Origin: Clostridium sp. 1001275B_160808_H3
Lineage (GTDB): Bacteria; Bacillota; Clostridia; Clostridiales; Clostridiaceae
Direction of reading: 5' to 3'
DNA length: 64,000 bases
Assembly: GCF_015550425.1 (NCBI RefSeq)
Contig: NZ_JADNAT010000002.1
Span: 62,001 to 126,000, forward strand
In this document: piece after piece, positions 1-8,794 of the stretch
How the letters are laid out: each line of letters opens with the position of its first letter
How positions within the stretch are numbered: position 1 is the first letter of the stretch
Program-made: the position numbers and the translations under genes
The notes under the pieces: model-generated
Database searches by the model: none
Seen by the model: the letters and a program-made list of their open reading frames with translations, nothing else
What the model was told of the DNA's origin: nothing

Positions 1-1163
1 TTATAAAAACTAGTGAAAGAATGACATATACAGATGTAACAAAGATTTTAGAAAATAATGATGAAGAACTTATTAAAAGATATGATTACTTAGTGGATGA
101 TTTTAAGGCTATGGAAGAGTTATGCAACATTCTTCGTGAAAAGAGAATGAAAAGAGGCGCTATTGACTTTAACTTTGAAGAATCAAAAATTATATTAAAT
201 GACTTAGGTAAACCAGTAGATATTAAGCCTTATGACAGAGCTATTGCAAATAGAATAATAGAAGAATTCATGCTTGTATGTAATGAAACAATAGCTGAGC
301 ATATGTTCTGGACTAATTTACCATTTGTATATAGAATTCACGAAGAGCCAGATGAAGAAAAGTTAGAAAAGTTTAAAGAGTTTGTATATAACTTAGGTTA
401 TATTGTAAGATGGGGTCAAGAAGCTCATCCAAGAGCTCTTCAAGATATATTAGAAAAAGTAAAAGGTAAAAAGGAAGAAACAGTAGTAAGTACTCTTTTA
501 TTACGTTCAATGATGCAAGCTAAATACTCACCAGAATGTGTAGGACACTTTGGTCTTGCAGCTAAGTATTATTGCCACTTTACATCACCAATAAGAAGAT
601 ATCCAGATTTACAAATCCATAGGATTATAAAAGAACAATTAAATGGAAAGATAGATGAAAAGAGAGCAGGAAGATTAACTAATATAGTTGAAATAGCATC
701 AAAACAATCATCAGAAATGGAAAGATTAGCTCAAGAAGCAGAAAGAGAAGTTGATGATTTAAAGAAAGCAGAATATATGCAAGAAAGAATTGGAGAAGAA
801 TTTACAGCTATTATATCTTCAGTTACATCCTTTGGTTTATTTGCAGAATTACCAAATACAATAGAGGGATTAATTCATATAACAGCTTTAGATGATGATT
901 ACTATATTTATGATGAAGCCCATTTATGCTTAATCGGTGAAAGAACTAAAAAGGTTTATAGACTAGGTGATGAAATCAAAGTTAAATGTACTAGAGTTGA
1001 TATAGACAACAGAGAAGTCTATTTTGATTTAATTGAAGAAGAACAACCTAAGGAAGAAATAGTACCTAGTGAAAAGCTTAGTGAAAAAATTCAAGAAGCA
1101 AAAGATGAAATAAAAAATGAACTAGTTAATGAAGATGATAATGAAGATAGTGAAGAACTGTAA
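1..1163 (+). CDS. rnr: Ribonuclease R, C-terminal part (truncated by window start)
   Basis: The 3' end of the processive 3'-5' exoribonuclease RNase R, which degrades structured RNA and works with SmpB-tmRNA in clearing non-stop mRNAs. The frame is open to the left edge, so the start lies outside the window. The visible part holds the end of the RNB catalytic domain, including the conserved CHFTSPIRRYPDLQIHR block, then an S1 RNA-binding domain (about residues 255-345 of the visible part, with TSFGLFAEL) and an acidic, lysine-containing tail. smpB follows 200 bp downstream, the usual rnr-smpB order. Family identity is very clear. Only the N-terminal cold-shock and RNB parts are missing, because of the window edge. 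Confidence 0.96.
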   Translation, partial: IKTSERMTYTDVTKILENNDEELIKRYDYLVDDFKAMEELCNILREKRMKRGAIDFNFEESKIILNDLGKPVDIKPYDRAIANRIIEEFMLVCNETIAEHMFWTNLPFVYRIHEEPDEEKLEKFKEFVYNLGYIVRWGQEAHPRALQDILEKVKGKKEETVVSTLLLRSMMQAKYSPECVGHFGLAAKYYCHFTSPIRRYPDLQIHRIIKEQLNGKIDEKRAGRLTNIVEIASKQSSEMERLAQEAEREVDDLKKAEYMQERIGEEFTAIISSVTSFGLFAELPNTIEGLIHITALDDDYYIYDEAHLCLIGERTKKVYRLGDEIKVKCTRVDIDNREVYFDLIEEEQPKEEIVPSEKLSEKIQEAKDEIKNELVNEDDNEDSEEL

Positions 1164-1183
1164 TAAATTGCCAAGCGATTTAT

Positions 1184-1317
1184 AATTGACAAGTGATAAT
1201 GGAGAATTAAGGATGTTTTGAACAGCAAAACTTAAATTGGTGTGCAGCACCTTTATTTTAAAAATATTTAGGGTTTTTTTCCTTAATTGTCAATTGAGCA
1301 TTATCAATTATCCATTA
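1184..1317. repeat. Imperfect inverted-repeat element between rnr and smpB
   Basis: About 130 bp with imperfect inverted ends. The inner arms AATTAAGGA (1205-1213) and TCCTTAATT (1280-1288) are exact, and the outer parts (TTGACAAGTGATAATGGA against the complement of CATTATCAATTATCCATT) match loosely. A small GGTG/CACC hairpin lies inside at about 1239-1252. Similar words (AATTGATAATGGACAATGGA) recur at 10291-10320, so this looks like a dispersed intergenic repeat. It may also serve as the rnr terminator. Confidence 0.4.
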
Positions 1318-1325
1318 AAAAAATG

Positions 1326-1354
1326 TTCACATTTTTTTACTATTTTGTTATACT
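1326..1354 (+). promoter_or_regulatory. Predicted sigma-A promoter of smpB
   Basis: TTCACA (1326-1331) and TATACT (1349-1354) are separated by 17 bp, a good housekeeping promoter about 30 bp before the smpB start. It suggests smpB can be transcribed independently of rnr. Confidence 0.55.
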
Positions 1355-1383
1355 AAAAGAAAAATAAAATGAGTGGTGAGAAT

Positions 1384-1854
1384 ATGGTAAGGAAGAAAAA
1401 TAGTAATACATTAGCTGAAAATAGAAAAGCTAGGCACGATTATTTTGTAGAAGAAACCATAGAGGCTGGAATAGCTTTAGTTGGAACTGAAGTTAAATCA
1501 ATAAGAGCAGGAAAATGTAATTTAAAAGAATCTTACGCAGATGTAGAAAATGGTGAAATTACTATAAAAGGTATGCACATAAGTCCTTATGAACAAGGAA
1601 ATATATTTAATGTTGATCCATTAAGGGAAAGAAAGCTTTTACTTCATAAGGAGCAAATATCAAGATTTGCAGGACTTGTAGCACAACAAGGATTTACTTT
1701 AATACCATTATCATTATATTTAAAAGATGGTAAGGTAAAGGTTGCACTTGGATTGTGTAGAGGTAAAAAGAATTATGATAAGAGAGATTCTATGTTAGAA
1801 AAAGCTCATAAGAGAGATATAGAAAGACAATTAAAGAACTCTACAAGATACTAA
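1384..1854 (+). CDS. smpB: SsrA-binding protein SmpB
   Basis: A 156-residue RNA-binding protein that delivers tmRNA to stalled ribosomes and mimics part of the tRNA anticodon arm. The family pattern is intact: NRKARHDYF near the N-terminus, [16 protein letters not shown], the [10 protein letters not shown] region, and a basic C-terminal tail ([21 protein letters not shown]). An upstream in-frame ATG at 1369 exists, but the GGTGAG ribosome binding site fits ATG 1384, and MVRKK is the usual N-terminus. Its RNA partner ssrA lies about 10 kb downstream in this window, interrupted by an intron. A hairpin terminator follows. Confidence 0.97.
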   Translation: MVRKKNSNTLAENRKARHDYFVEETIEAGIALVGTEVKSIRAGKCNLKESYADVENGEITIKGMHISPYEQGNIFNVDPLRERKLLLHKEQISRFAGLVAQQGFTLIPLSLYLKDGKVKVALGLCRGKKNYDKRDSMLEKAHKRDIERQLKNSTRY

Positions 1855-1868
1855 AAAATCAAATTTTA

Positions 1869-1915
1869 ATGACTATAATTGTAATTTTTTATAAAAATAC
1901 AATTATAGTCATATT
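1869..1915 (+). terminator. Terminator after smpB
   Basis: ATGACTATAATTGTA (1869-1883) pairs perfectly with TACAATTATAGTCAT (1898-1912), followed by a short T-rich stretch. Confidence 0.75.
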
Positions 1916-2004
1916 ATTTTGTAGAAAATTTATCAATCTAATAGTAAACTTATATTATACGGTATAAAGATTAAAGTAAAACAATGGTTAAGAGGTATAG
2001 AGTT

Positions 2005-3906
2005 ATGTATAATAAAAGTTTATTAATCGAAAACTCGCATAAAAGAAGTGAAGATTACGGAGTTGAAAAAAGTAGCAATCATTCAAGAACCATGTTAAAT
2101 GGAGAAGCGCTTAAAAAAGTACTAGAGATAAATAAAGAATTAATAGAAATATCAAAACCCTATATAGATATGGTAGTTGAGTCTGTAGAAGATAATGACT
2201 TTATCATAATTTTAACAGACAATAATGGATGCATACTTTATATAAGGGGAGCTGATTCAATAAAGGATGAACTTGAAAAGTTAAATTTAAAAGTTGGAGC
2301 CTATATGGATGAGAAAAATATAGGTACTAATGCAATGGGGACAGCTATAACAGAAAATAGATGTATTCAAATAACTGCAAATGAGCATTATGCCACTATA
2401 TTTCAAAGCCTGACTTGCTCTGCAGCACCTATTCATAATAGTAAAGGGGAAATAATAGGAACTTTAAATTTAACAGGTAAAAGTAATATGAAACACCCTC
2501 ACACCTTAGGATTAGTTATTTTTGGAGTTACAGCAATAGAAAACGAACTTTACAGAATAAAAACTAATTATATCTTAAATCAAACCTATAATTATATGAA
2601 AACTGTTATAGAAAATGTTGATAAAGGAATAATGATTATTGACATACATGGAAAAATAATAAACATAAATGAATTAGGATTAAATATTTTAGATAAAAGA
2701 AATCAAAACCTAATTAATGAAGACATAAATCATATTATCCCCAATTTTAAAAACATAGTAAGCAGAATATCAAAGAATAGTGAAACTATAACAAAAGAAA
2801 TAAAGCTAAGTCATGCAAGCAAATATAAGACTGAAATTATTCTTAAAGGAATCAAATGTAATGAAAAAATAATAGGGATTGTAGCAACATTAACAAAGAT
2901 AAAAGAAAAAAATAAAGAAAGTAATTTTACAGGGGCATTTTTTACTTTCAATGATATTATAGGAGAAAGTGATGCTATAAAAAATGTTATAACAAATTGT
3001 AAGATTATAGCTAATAGTCCTTCAACGGTATTAATTAATGGAGAAAGTGGGACAGGCAAGGAAATACTAGCGCAATCTATTCATAATTATAGTATAAGAA
3101 AAAATAATAAATTTATAGCTATAAATTGTGGAGCCATACCTGCTAATATAATTGAAAGTGAACTTTTTGGATATGAAGATGGAACTTTCACTGGAGGAAA
3201 AAAAGGCGGAAAGATAGGAAAAATTGAAATTGCTAATGGTGGAACATTATTTTTAGATGAAATAGGTGAAATGCCATTGGATATGCAAGTGAAACTACTT
3301 AGAGTTCTTCAAGAAGGGAGAGTTGCTAGACTTGGAGGAAGCATGGAAATTCCTGTAGATATTAGAGTGATAGCTGCAACAAATAAAGATTTAAAGAAAG
3401 AAGTTAAAAAAGGAACTTTTAGAGAAGATTTATATTATAGATTATGTGTAATTCCAATAAAATTACCACCTCTTAGAGAAAGAAAAGGGGATATAAGAAA
3501 GCTTATTGAATATTTCCTTAGCATGAAATCAATAGAATTAGAAAAAGAAATTCCTGAAATAACTAAGGAATTATTTAATAGGTTACTTGGATATAATTGG
3601 CCAGGGAATATAAGACAATTAGAAAACTGTATAGAAAATATAGTTAATTTAAATGGTGAGTTATCAGATGATATATTAGAAGAATCAGAAGAAAAAAGAA
3701 ATGAAATATTAGATATAGATAGCAAAGATATTGTTTTTGACGGAGAAAAGGAAAAATGCTTTAATTTAGAGGAAATTGAAAAAGTAACTATAAGAAATGC
3801 TATAGAGCATAATAAATATAATATGACTAAAACAGCGAAAGTATTGGGAATAAGCAGAAATACACTTTACCTTAAAGTTAAAAAATACAATATTAATATT
3901 AACTAA
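2005..3906 (+). CDS. Sigma-54-dependent transcriptional activator (GAF-PAS-AAA+-Fis)
   Basis: A 633-residue enhancer-binding protein that should open sigma-54 promoters. The order is: N-terminal GAF-like sensor (about 50-180), a PAS-like segment (about 200-290), AAA+ domain with Walker A GESGTGKE (about 346-353), sigma-54 contact loop GTFTGG in place of the usual GAFTGA (about 392-397), Walker B region GGTLFLDEIGE (about 412-422), and a Fis-type helix-turn-helix at the C-terminus (TKTAKVLGISRNTLYLK). No receiver domain is present, so a small molecule probably controls it, as in AcoR-type regulators. AAGAGG at 1990-1995 supports ATG 2005 over ATG 1984. The downstream alcohol dehydrogenase has a -24/-12 promoter and is the obvious target. 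The ligand is unknown. Confidence 0.9.
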   Translation: MYNKSLLIENSHKRSEDYGVEKSSNHSRTMLNGEALKKVLEINKELIEISKPYIDMVVESVEDNDFIIILTDNNGCILYIRGADSIKDELEKLNLKVGAYMDEKNIGTNAMGTAITENRCIQITANEHYATIFQSLTCSAAPIHNSKGEIIGTLNLTGKSNMKHPHTLGLVIFGVTAIENELYRIKTNYILNQTYNYMKTVIENVDKGIMIIDIHGKIININELGLNILDKRNQNLINEDINHIIPNFKNIVSRISKNSETITKEIKLSHASKYKTEIILKGIKCNEKIIGIVATLTKIKEKNKESNFTGAFFTFNDIIGESDAIKNVITNCKIIANSPSTVLINGESGTGKEILAQSIHNYSIRKNNKFIAINCGAIPANIIESELFGYEDGTFTGGKKGGKIGKIEIANGGTLFLDEIGEMPLDMQVKLLRVLQEGRVARLGGSMEIPVDIRVIAATNKDLKKEVKKGTFREDLYYRLCVIPIKLPPLRERKGDIRKLIEYFLSMKSIELEKEIPEITKELFNRLLGYNWPGNIRQLENCIENIVNLNGELSDDILEESEEKRNEILDIDSKDIVFDGEKEKCFNLEEIEKVTIRNAIEHNKYNMTKTAKVLGISRNTLYLKVKKYNININ

Positions 3907-4070
3907 TAAATTGCTAATGTAAAGGCTAAGATAACTAGATATGTTCCATAATCATATTCTATTTATCTTAGCCAACTTATATTTTGCTACTTCAAATAAT
4001 TAAATGAAGAATTAATACATATAATTATGTTTATTCTCAATTTATTTTAAAACGTAAGATAATAAGACGG

Positions 4071-4121
4071 TGTCCTAAAGTAGAGCAGTAAAAAATATTT
4101 AAACTGATTTATTTTAGGACA
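4071..4121. promoter_or_regulatory. Candidate upstream activator (enhancer) site
   Basis: TGTCCTAAA and TTTAGGACA form exact inverted arms 33 bp apart, centred roughly 120 bp before the expected sigma-54 transcription start, a typical distance for activator binding. It could instead be a hairpin of another kind or an insertion-element scar. Confidence 0.35.
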
Positions 4122-4164
4122 TATTTATTTTAAAGCGTGCATAGTATTTACAGGAAGGTGAATG

Positions 4165-4184
4165 ATTTAACAATATTGTTAAAT
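4165..4184. promoter_or_regulatory. Perfect 20-bp palindrome, candidate operator
   Basis: ATTTAACAAT followed directly by its exact reverse complement ATTGTTAAAT. It ends ten bases before the -24 element. Words like TTAACAA/TTGTTAA resemble the half-sites of the redox repressor Rex, but in the opposite arrangement, so Rex is only a guess. Confidence 0.45.
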
Positions 4185-4194
4185 TATAAACACT

Positions 4195-4210
4195 TGGCAT
4201 GATTTTTGCT
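4195..4210 (+). promoter_or_regulatory. Sigma-54 (-24/-12) promoter of the alcohol dehydrogenase
   Basis: TGGCAT (4195-4200), five bases, then TTGCT (4206-4210) match the TGGCAC-N5-TTGCW consensus with the invariant GG and GC at correct spacing. It lies about 58 bp before the ATG and directly downstream of a sigma-54 activator gene. Confidence 0.85.
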
Positions 4211-4267
4211 TATTATATTTATGTAAATAAGTAAGAAATAAATTATATAACTTTTAGGAGGTTTATT

Positions 4268-5434
4268 ATGGCACGTTTTACATTACCAAGAGATTTATAT
4301 CATGGGGAAGGATCTTTAGAGGTATTAAAGACATTAGAAGGAAAGAAGGCATTTGTTGTAGTTGGTGGAGGCTCAATGAAGCGCTTTGGATTCTTAGATA
4401 AAGTTGAAACATATTTAAAGGAAGCTGGAATGGAAGTTGAACTTTTTGAGGGAGTTGAACCAGATCCATCAGTAGAAACTGTTATGAGTGGAGCAGAAGC
4501 AATGAGAAGATTTGAACCAGATTGGATCGTTGCAATGGGCGGAGGATCACCAATAGATGCTGCAAAAGCAATGTGGATTTTCTATGAATATCCAGACTTT
4601 ACATTTGAGCAAGCAGTTGTTCCATTTGGATTACCAGAGCTTAGACAAAAAGCTAAATTTGTAGCAATCCCATCAACAAGTGGCACAGCTACAGAAGTAA
4701 CAGCATTTTCCGTTATAACAGATTACAAGGCAAAAATTAAATATCCTCTAGCAGACTTTAATATAACTCCGGATATTGCCATAGTAGATCCTGATCTTGC
4801 ACAAACTATGCCATCTAAACTTGTAGCACATACTGGAATGGATGCATTAACTCATGCTATCGAAGCTTATACTGCATCATTAAGATCAAACTTCTCAGAC
4901 CCATTAGCAATGAAGGCTATTGAAATGGTTAGAGAGAACTTAGTTGCTTCATATAATGGAAATAAAGAAGCTAGAAACTTAATGCATGAAGCTCAATGTT
5001 TAGCAGGAATGGCGTTTTCTAATGCACTACTTGGAATAGTTCACTCAATGGCTCATAAGACAGGAGCAGTATTCCATATTCCTCATGGATGTGCAAATGC
5101 AATCTTCTTACCATATGTAATTCAATATAACAGAGTTAATTGTGAAGATAGATATGCAGATATAGCTAAAGCATTAAAATTAGAAGGCAAAAATAATGCA
5201 GAATTAACAGATGCATTAATAGAAATGATCAATGATTTAAACACACAATTAAATATTCCACATACACTTAGGGAATATGGAGTAACAGAAGAAGACTTTA
5301 AAGATAATCTAGAATTTATTTCTCACAATGCAGTTTTAGATGCTTGTACTGGATCTAATCCAAGAGAAATTGATGATGCAACAATGGCTAAATTATTTGA
5401 ATGCACTTATTATGGAACTAAGGTTAATTTCTAA
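4268..5434 (+). CDS. Iron-containing alcohol dehydrogenase
   Basis: A 388-residue NAD(P)H-dependent dehydrogenase of the type III (iron-activated) family, which in clostridia includes ethanol and butanol dehydrogenases. The nucleotide-binding GGGSPIDAAK motif is at about 91-100. Metal ligands are in HTGMDALTHAIEAY (about 188-201, Asp and His) and in the HSMAHKTGAVFHIPHG block (about 259-274, two His). Length is normal for the single-domain enzyme. AGGAGG sits seven bases before the ATG. The sigma-54 promoter and adjacent activator indicate conditional expression, probably for alcohol formation or use as an electron sink. The exact substrate cannot be read from sequence. Confidence 0.93.
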   Translation: MARFTLPRDLYHGEGSLEVLKTLEGKKAFVVVGGGSMKRFGFLDKVETYLKEAGMEVELFEGVEPDPSVETVMSGAEAMRRFEPDWIVAMGGGSPIDAAKAMWIFYEYPDFTFEQAVVPFGLPELRQKAKFVAIPSTSGTATEVTAFSVITDYKAKIKYPLADFNITPDIAIVDPDLAQTMPSKLVAHTGMDALTHAIEAYTASLRSNFSDPLAMKAIEMVRENLVASYNGNKEARNLMHEAQCLAGMAFSNALLGIVHSMAHKTGAVFHIPHGCANAIFLPYVIQYNRVNCEDRYADIAKALKLEGKNNAELTDALIEMINDLNTQLNIPHTLREYGVTEEDFKDNLEFISHNAVLDACTGSNPREIDDATMAKLFECTYYGTKVNF

Positions 5435-5468
5435 AAGACTTTAAGTCTTCTAAAATAATAGATTGATT

Positions 5469-5520
5469 TTAAGGTTATCTTAAACAGAAATTATTTTCTT
5501 TTTGAGGTAACCTTAATTTG
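5469..5520 (+). terminator. Possible terminator after alcohol dehydrogenase
   Basis: TTAAGGTTA (5469-5477) pairs with TAACCTTAA (5508-5516) across a 30-base loop. The T-tract is short, so strength is uncertain. Confidence 0.5.
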
Positions 5521-5704
5521 AAAAAGTAGATAAATAATTAGATAAAAATAAGTTGATAAATAAAAATAGAGTAATAATAAAAATAAGGAAATCTAAAAAG
5601 CAATATTTAGTAGTAAAGAATAATATTTACATTTACTAATTGTATGAATATTCGAAAAATGATAATATAAGATTGATATGAAAATAAGCCAGGGGGGAAC
5701 AATC

Positions 5705-6592
5705 ATGTATAAGATAGTGAAAAAAAGAGAACTTACTGACAACATATATCTTATGGATATAGAAGCACCAAGAGTTGCTAAGTCTGCTAAGCCAGGACAA
5801 TTTATAATTATTAAAAATAACGAAAAAGGGGAGAGAATTCCTCTAACAATAGCTGACTATGATAAGGTTAATGAAACTGTTACTATAGTATTTCAAGCTG
5901 TAGGAAGAGAGACAAAAGAATTAGCTAGTTTTGAAGAAGGAGATTATGTTAGTGACTTCGTTGGACCTTTAGGACAACCAAGTGAGTTTATACATGAAGA
6001 CCTAGAAGAGCTTAAAAGAAAGAATATAATATTTATAGCTGGTGGTGTAGGGGCAGCACCTGTATATCCGCAAGTTAAATGGATGCATGAAAATGGTATT
6101 GCTTGTGATGTAATAGTTGGAAGTAGAACAAAGGACTTATTAATATTAGAAGATGAAATGAGAAAAGTTTCAGGCAATTTATATATATCAACAGATGATG
6201 GAACATATGGATTTAATGGTAGAGTAACAGATTGTTTAAAGTACTTAATTGAAGAAAAGGGAAATAAATATGATCATGCAATAGTAATTGGACCTATGAT
6301 AATGATGAAATTTATGTCAATGCTAACTAAGGAATTAAATATACCTACAACAGTGAGCTTGAATCCAATAATGGTAGATGGAACTGGAATGTGTGGAGCA
6401 TGTAGAGTTACTGTAGGTGGAAAAGTGAAATTTGCATGTGTAGATGGTCCAGAGTTCGATGGACACCTAGTTGATTTTGATGAATCAATGAGAAGACAAG
6501 GAATGTATAAGACTGAAGAAGGAAGAGCTCAACTAAAAATCGAGGAAGGGGACACTCATAATCATGGTGGTTGTGGATGCAAGGTGGAATAG
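5705..6592 (+). CDS. nfnA: NfnA: FAD/[2Fe-2S] subunit of NADH-dependent ferredoxin:NADP+ oxidoreductase
   Basis: A 295-residue subunit of the cytoplasmic electron-bifurcating transhydrogenase that couples NADH and reduced ferredoxin oxidation to NADPH formation. An FAD-binding front domain (RIPLTIADY) and a nucleotide-binding region with GGVGAAPVYPQ come first. A C-terminal [2Fe-2S] site follows (GMCGACRVTVGGKVKFACVDG), then an unusual HNHGGCGCKVE tail. An in-frame ATG at 5678 was rejected, because AGGGGGGA at 5690-5697 directs ATG 5705. nfnB starts two bases after the stop, so the two subunits are translationally coupled. Confidence 0.93.
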   Translation: MYKIVKKRELTDNIYLMDIEAPRVAKSAKPGQFIIIKNNEKGERIPLTIADYDKVNETVTIVFQAVGRETKELASFEEGDYVSDFVGPLGQPSEFIHEDLEELKRKNIIFIAGGVGAAPVYPQVKWMHENGIACDVIVGSRTKDLLILEDEMRKVSGNLYISTDDGTYGFNGRVTDCLKYLIEEKGNKYDHAIVIGPMIMMKFMSMLTKELNIPTTVSLNPIMVDGTGMCGACRVTVGGKVKFACVDGPEFDGHLVDFDESMRRQGMYKTEEGRAQLKIEEGDTHNHGGCGCKVE

Positions 6593-6594
6593 TT

Positions 6595-7983
6595 ATGAAT
6601 ATGCAAGATAGAATGAAAAGAGTACCTGTTTCAGAACAAGCTCCAGAAGTAAGAGCAAAAAACTTTGAAGAAGTGTGCTTAGGATATATAGATGAAGAAG
6701 CAATAAAAGAAGCAAATAGATGTTTAACTTGTAAAAATCCAAAATGTGTTGATGGATGTCCAGTATCAATAAATATTCCAGAATTCATAGCATATATAAA
6801 AAATGGAGAATTTGAAAAGGCAGCTAAAGAAGTTGCAAAATATAGTGCATTGCCAGCTGTTTGTGGTAGAGTATGTCCGCAAGAAAGTCAATGTGAAGGT
6901 AAATGTGTATTAGGAATTAAAGGGGAACCAGTTTCAATAGGTAAGCTAGAAAGATTTATAGCAGACTGGTCAAGAACACATAATATAGAATTAGCAGAAA
7001 GAGAAGAAGATAAAAATAAAAAAGTAGCTGTTATAGGTAGTGGTCCTGCTGGATTAACTTGTGCAGGAGAGTTAGCTAAAAAAGGATATGATGTAACTAT
7101 ATTTGAAGCTTTACATGAACCAGGTGGAGTTTTAGTTTATGGAATTCCTGAATTTAGACTACCTAAGGATGATGTAGTAAAAGCTGAAATTGAAAACATA
7201 AAGAAGCTTGGAGTAAAGATTGAAACTAATGTTATAGTAGGAAGAACTATTACTATAGATGAGCTTATGGAAGATGAAAAGTTTGATGCAGTGTTTATAG
7301 GTTCAGGAGCTGGTCTTCCTAAGTTTATGGGTATTCCAGGAGAAAATGCAAATGGAGTTTTATCTGCAAATGAATTCTTAACAAGAGTAAACTTAATGAA
7401 GGCATTTAAAGAAGAATATCATACACCAGTTAAAGTGGGAAAGAAAGTAGCTGTAGTAGGTGGAGGAAACGTTGCTATGGATGCTGCAAGAACTGCTTTA
7501 AGATTAGGATCAGAAACTCACATTGTTTATAGAAGAAGTGAATCAGAGCTTCCAGCAAGAGTTGAAGAAGTACACCATGCTAAAGAAGAAGGTGTAATCT
7601 TTGATATTTTAACTAACCCAACAGAAATTTTAGTAGATGAAAATGGCTGGGTAAAGGGAATGAAATGTGTTCAAATGGAACTTGGAGAGCCAGATGAATC
7701 AGGTAGAAGAAAGCCAGTAGTTAAAGCTGATTCAGAATATGTTATGGATGTTGATACTGTAATAATGTCACTTGGAACTTCACCAAATCCACTTATATCA
7801 TCAACAACAAAGGGTCTTGAAACTAATAAGTGGAAATGTATAATAGCAGATGAGCATGGACTAACAACTAAAGAAGGAGTTTATGCTGGTGGAGATGCAG
7901 TAACAGGAGCTGCAACTGTTATTTTAGCAATGGGAGCAGGTAAAACTGCTGCAGAAGCTATTGATGAATATTTAAGTAAATAA
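6595..7983 (+). CDS. nfnB: NfnB: FAD/[4Fe-4S] subunit of NADH-dependent ferredoxin:NADP+ oxidoreductase
   Basis: A 462-residue protein of the glutamate-synthase small-subunit family. The N-terminal double-cluster domain has CLTCKNPKCVDGCP and CGRVCPQESQCEGKCV. An FAD Rossmann motif GSGPAGLTCAGEL and an NADPH Rossmann motif VVGGGNVAMDAARTALRLG follow, and the C-terminal end contains YAGGDAVTGAATVILAMGAGK. No glutamate synthase large subunit is nearby, and the partner is nfnA, so the Nfn assignment is preferred over GltD. Start 6595 has AGGTGG at 6582-6587. A strong terminator follows. Confidence 0.93.
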   Translation: MNMQDRMKRVPVSEQAPEVRAKNFEEVCLGYIDEEAIKEANRCLTCKNPKCVDGCPVSINIPEFIAYIKNGEFEKAAKEVAKYSALPAVCGRVCPQESQCEGKCVLGIKGEPVSIGKLERFIADWSRTHNIELAEREEDKNKKVAVIGSGPAGLTCAGELAKKGYDVTIFEALHEPGGVLVYGIPEFRLPKDDVVKAEIENIKKLGVKIETNVIVGRTITIDELMEDEKFDAVFIGSGAGLPKFMGIPGENANGVLSANEFLTRVNLMKAFKEEYHTPVKVGKKVAVVGGGNVAMDAARTALRLGSETHIVYRRSESELPARVEEVHHAKEEGVIFDILTNPTEILVDENGWVKGMKCVQMELGEPDESGRRKPVVKADSEYVMDVDTVIMSLGTSPNPLISSTTKGLETNKWKCIIADEHGLTTKEGVYAGGDAVTGAATVILAMGAGKTAAEAIDEYLSK

Positions 7984-7990
7984 TGTTATA

Positions 7991-8057
7991 GAGTTATTTT
8001 TAACCTGCTACTACTTTAAATTGTAGCTTAAATGGTTAGAAATAACTCTTTTTTTGT
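7991..8057 (+). terminator. Terminator of nfnAB
   Basis: GAGTTATTTTTAACC (7991-8005) pairs with GGTTAGAAATAACTC (8034-8048) with one mismatch, followed by a run of T. Confidence 0.85.
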
Positions 8058-8303
8058 ATATTTAATCTTCTAATTATTAATAAGAAATCAATTTTGTAAA
8101 TTAATTGTAAATATTGTCTATCTTTTAGAGTAATTTTAGGTAAGTATATAGTATAATATCAGTAGAGTAAATTTTATATAAAATTAAGAATAAAGTTTAG
8201 ATATTGTATAAATATAGAATGTTTAATTTTAATATACATATAAAAGTTACTAGCAATTATAAATTAAGTTATGGCAATAATCATACGAAAGAGAGGAATT
8301 ATT
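8058..8303. other. Upstream region of the Rrf2-family gene
   Basis: A very A+T-rich leader. I see no gene and no clear operator. An in-frame ATG at 8271 lies here but lacks a ribosome binding site. Confidence 0.5.
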
Positions 8304-8702
8304 ATGTACTTATCAAAATTTACTGATTACTCATTTAGAGCCTTAGTATACCTAGCTGAAAATACAGACAAGCTATGCACTGTAGAAGAATTAGCAAAAA
8401 AATTAGAGATTTCAGAACATCATTTAAAGAAAATAATACACAAGCTTGCTAAGACAGATTTAGTTATATCTATGAAAGGTAGAACTGGTGGATTAAAATT
8501 AGGCTTAGAGCCTCAAGATATAAATTTAGGTGAAGTTATCCGTATAACAGAAGATAACTTAAATATTGCACAATGTTTCAACAAGGAAGATTGTTGTCCA
8601 TTTATAAGTTCAGGATGTAAGCTAAAAGGGATAATGAATGAATCTTTAAATGCATTTCTTCATGAGTTCTCAAGATATACACTACAAGACTTACTTAACT
8701 AA
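8304..8702 (+). CDS. Rrf2-family transcriptional regulator, NsrR-like
   Basis: A 132-residue winged-helix regulator. The N-terminal MYLSKFTDYSFRALVYLAEN is the family hallmark. The recognition helix follows (VEELAKKLEISEHHLKKIIH), then the wing (KGRTGGLKLG). Three or four cysteines in CFNKEDCCPFISSGC fit the [Fe-S] ligand pattern of NsrR (nitric oxide sensor) better than IscR. Start 8304 is chosen because AGAGAGGA precedes it and the N-terminus matches the family; the upstream ATG 8271 does not. It stands alone, with a bidirectional terminator behind it. Its targets are not evident in this window. Confidence 0.88.
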   Translation: MYLSKFTDYSFRALVYLAENTDKLCTVEELAKKLEISEHHLKKIIHKLAKTDLVISMKGRTGGLKLGLEPQDINLGEVIRITEDNLNIAQCFNKEDCCPFISSGCKLKGIMNESLNAFLHEFSRYTLQDLLN

Positions 8703-8743
8703 AGTCTAAAGGTATAAAATTCAGTATTTAAAGTTATATAGTT

Positions 8744-8783
8744 AAAAATAGGCTATAAGTAAAAATAACTATAGCCTATTTTT
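8744..8783. terminator. Bidirectional terminator between convergent genes
   Basis: AAAAATAGGCTATA (8744-8757) and TATAGCCTATTTTT (8770-8783) form a 14-bp stem with A and T runs on both sides, serving both flanking genes. Confidence 0.85.
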
Positions 8784-8794
8784 ATTTTAATAAT

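Larger units (their letters stand above)
3907..4267. other. Intergenic control region between activator and alcohol dehydrogenase
   Basis: It contains a weak hairpin at 3924-3973 (GGCTAAGATAA/TTATCTTAGCC), which may end the regulator transcript. Inverted arms TGTCCTAAA (4071-4079) and TTTAGGACA (4113-4121) follow, then a perfect 20-bp palindrome at 4165-4184 and a sigma-54 promoter at 4195-4210. No gene is visible. Confidence 0.7.

Noticed and set aside
2811..3059. Minus-strand frame opposite the sigma-54 activator
   Set aside because: Shadow of a strongly supported gene; no start signals.
6595..7983. Glutamate synthase small subunit GltD
   Set aside because: No large subunit nearby, and the gene is coupled to the NfnA-type subunit.
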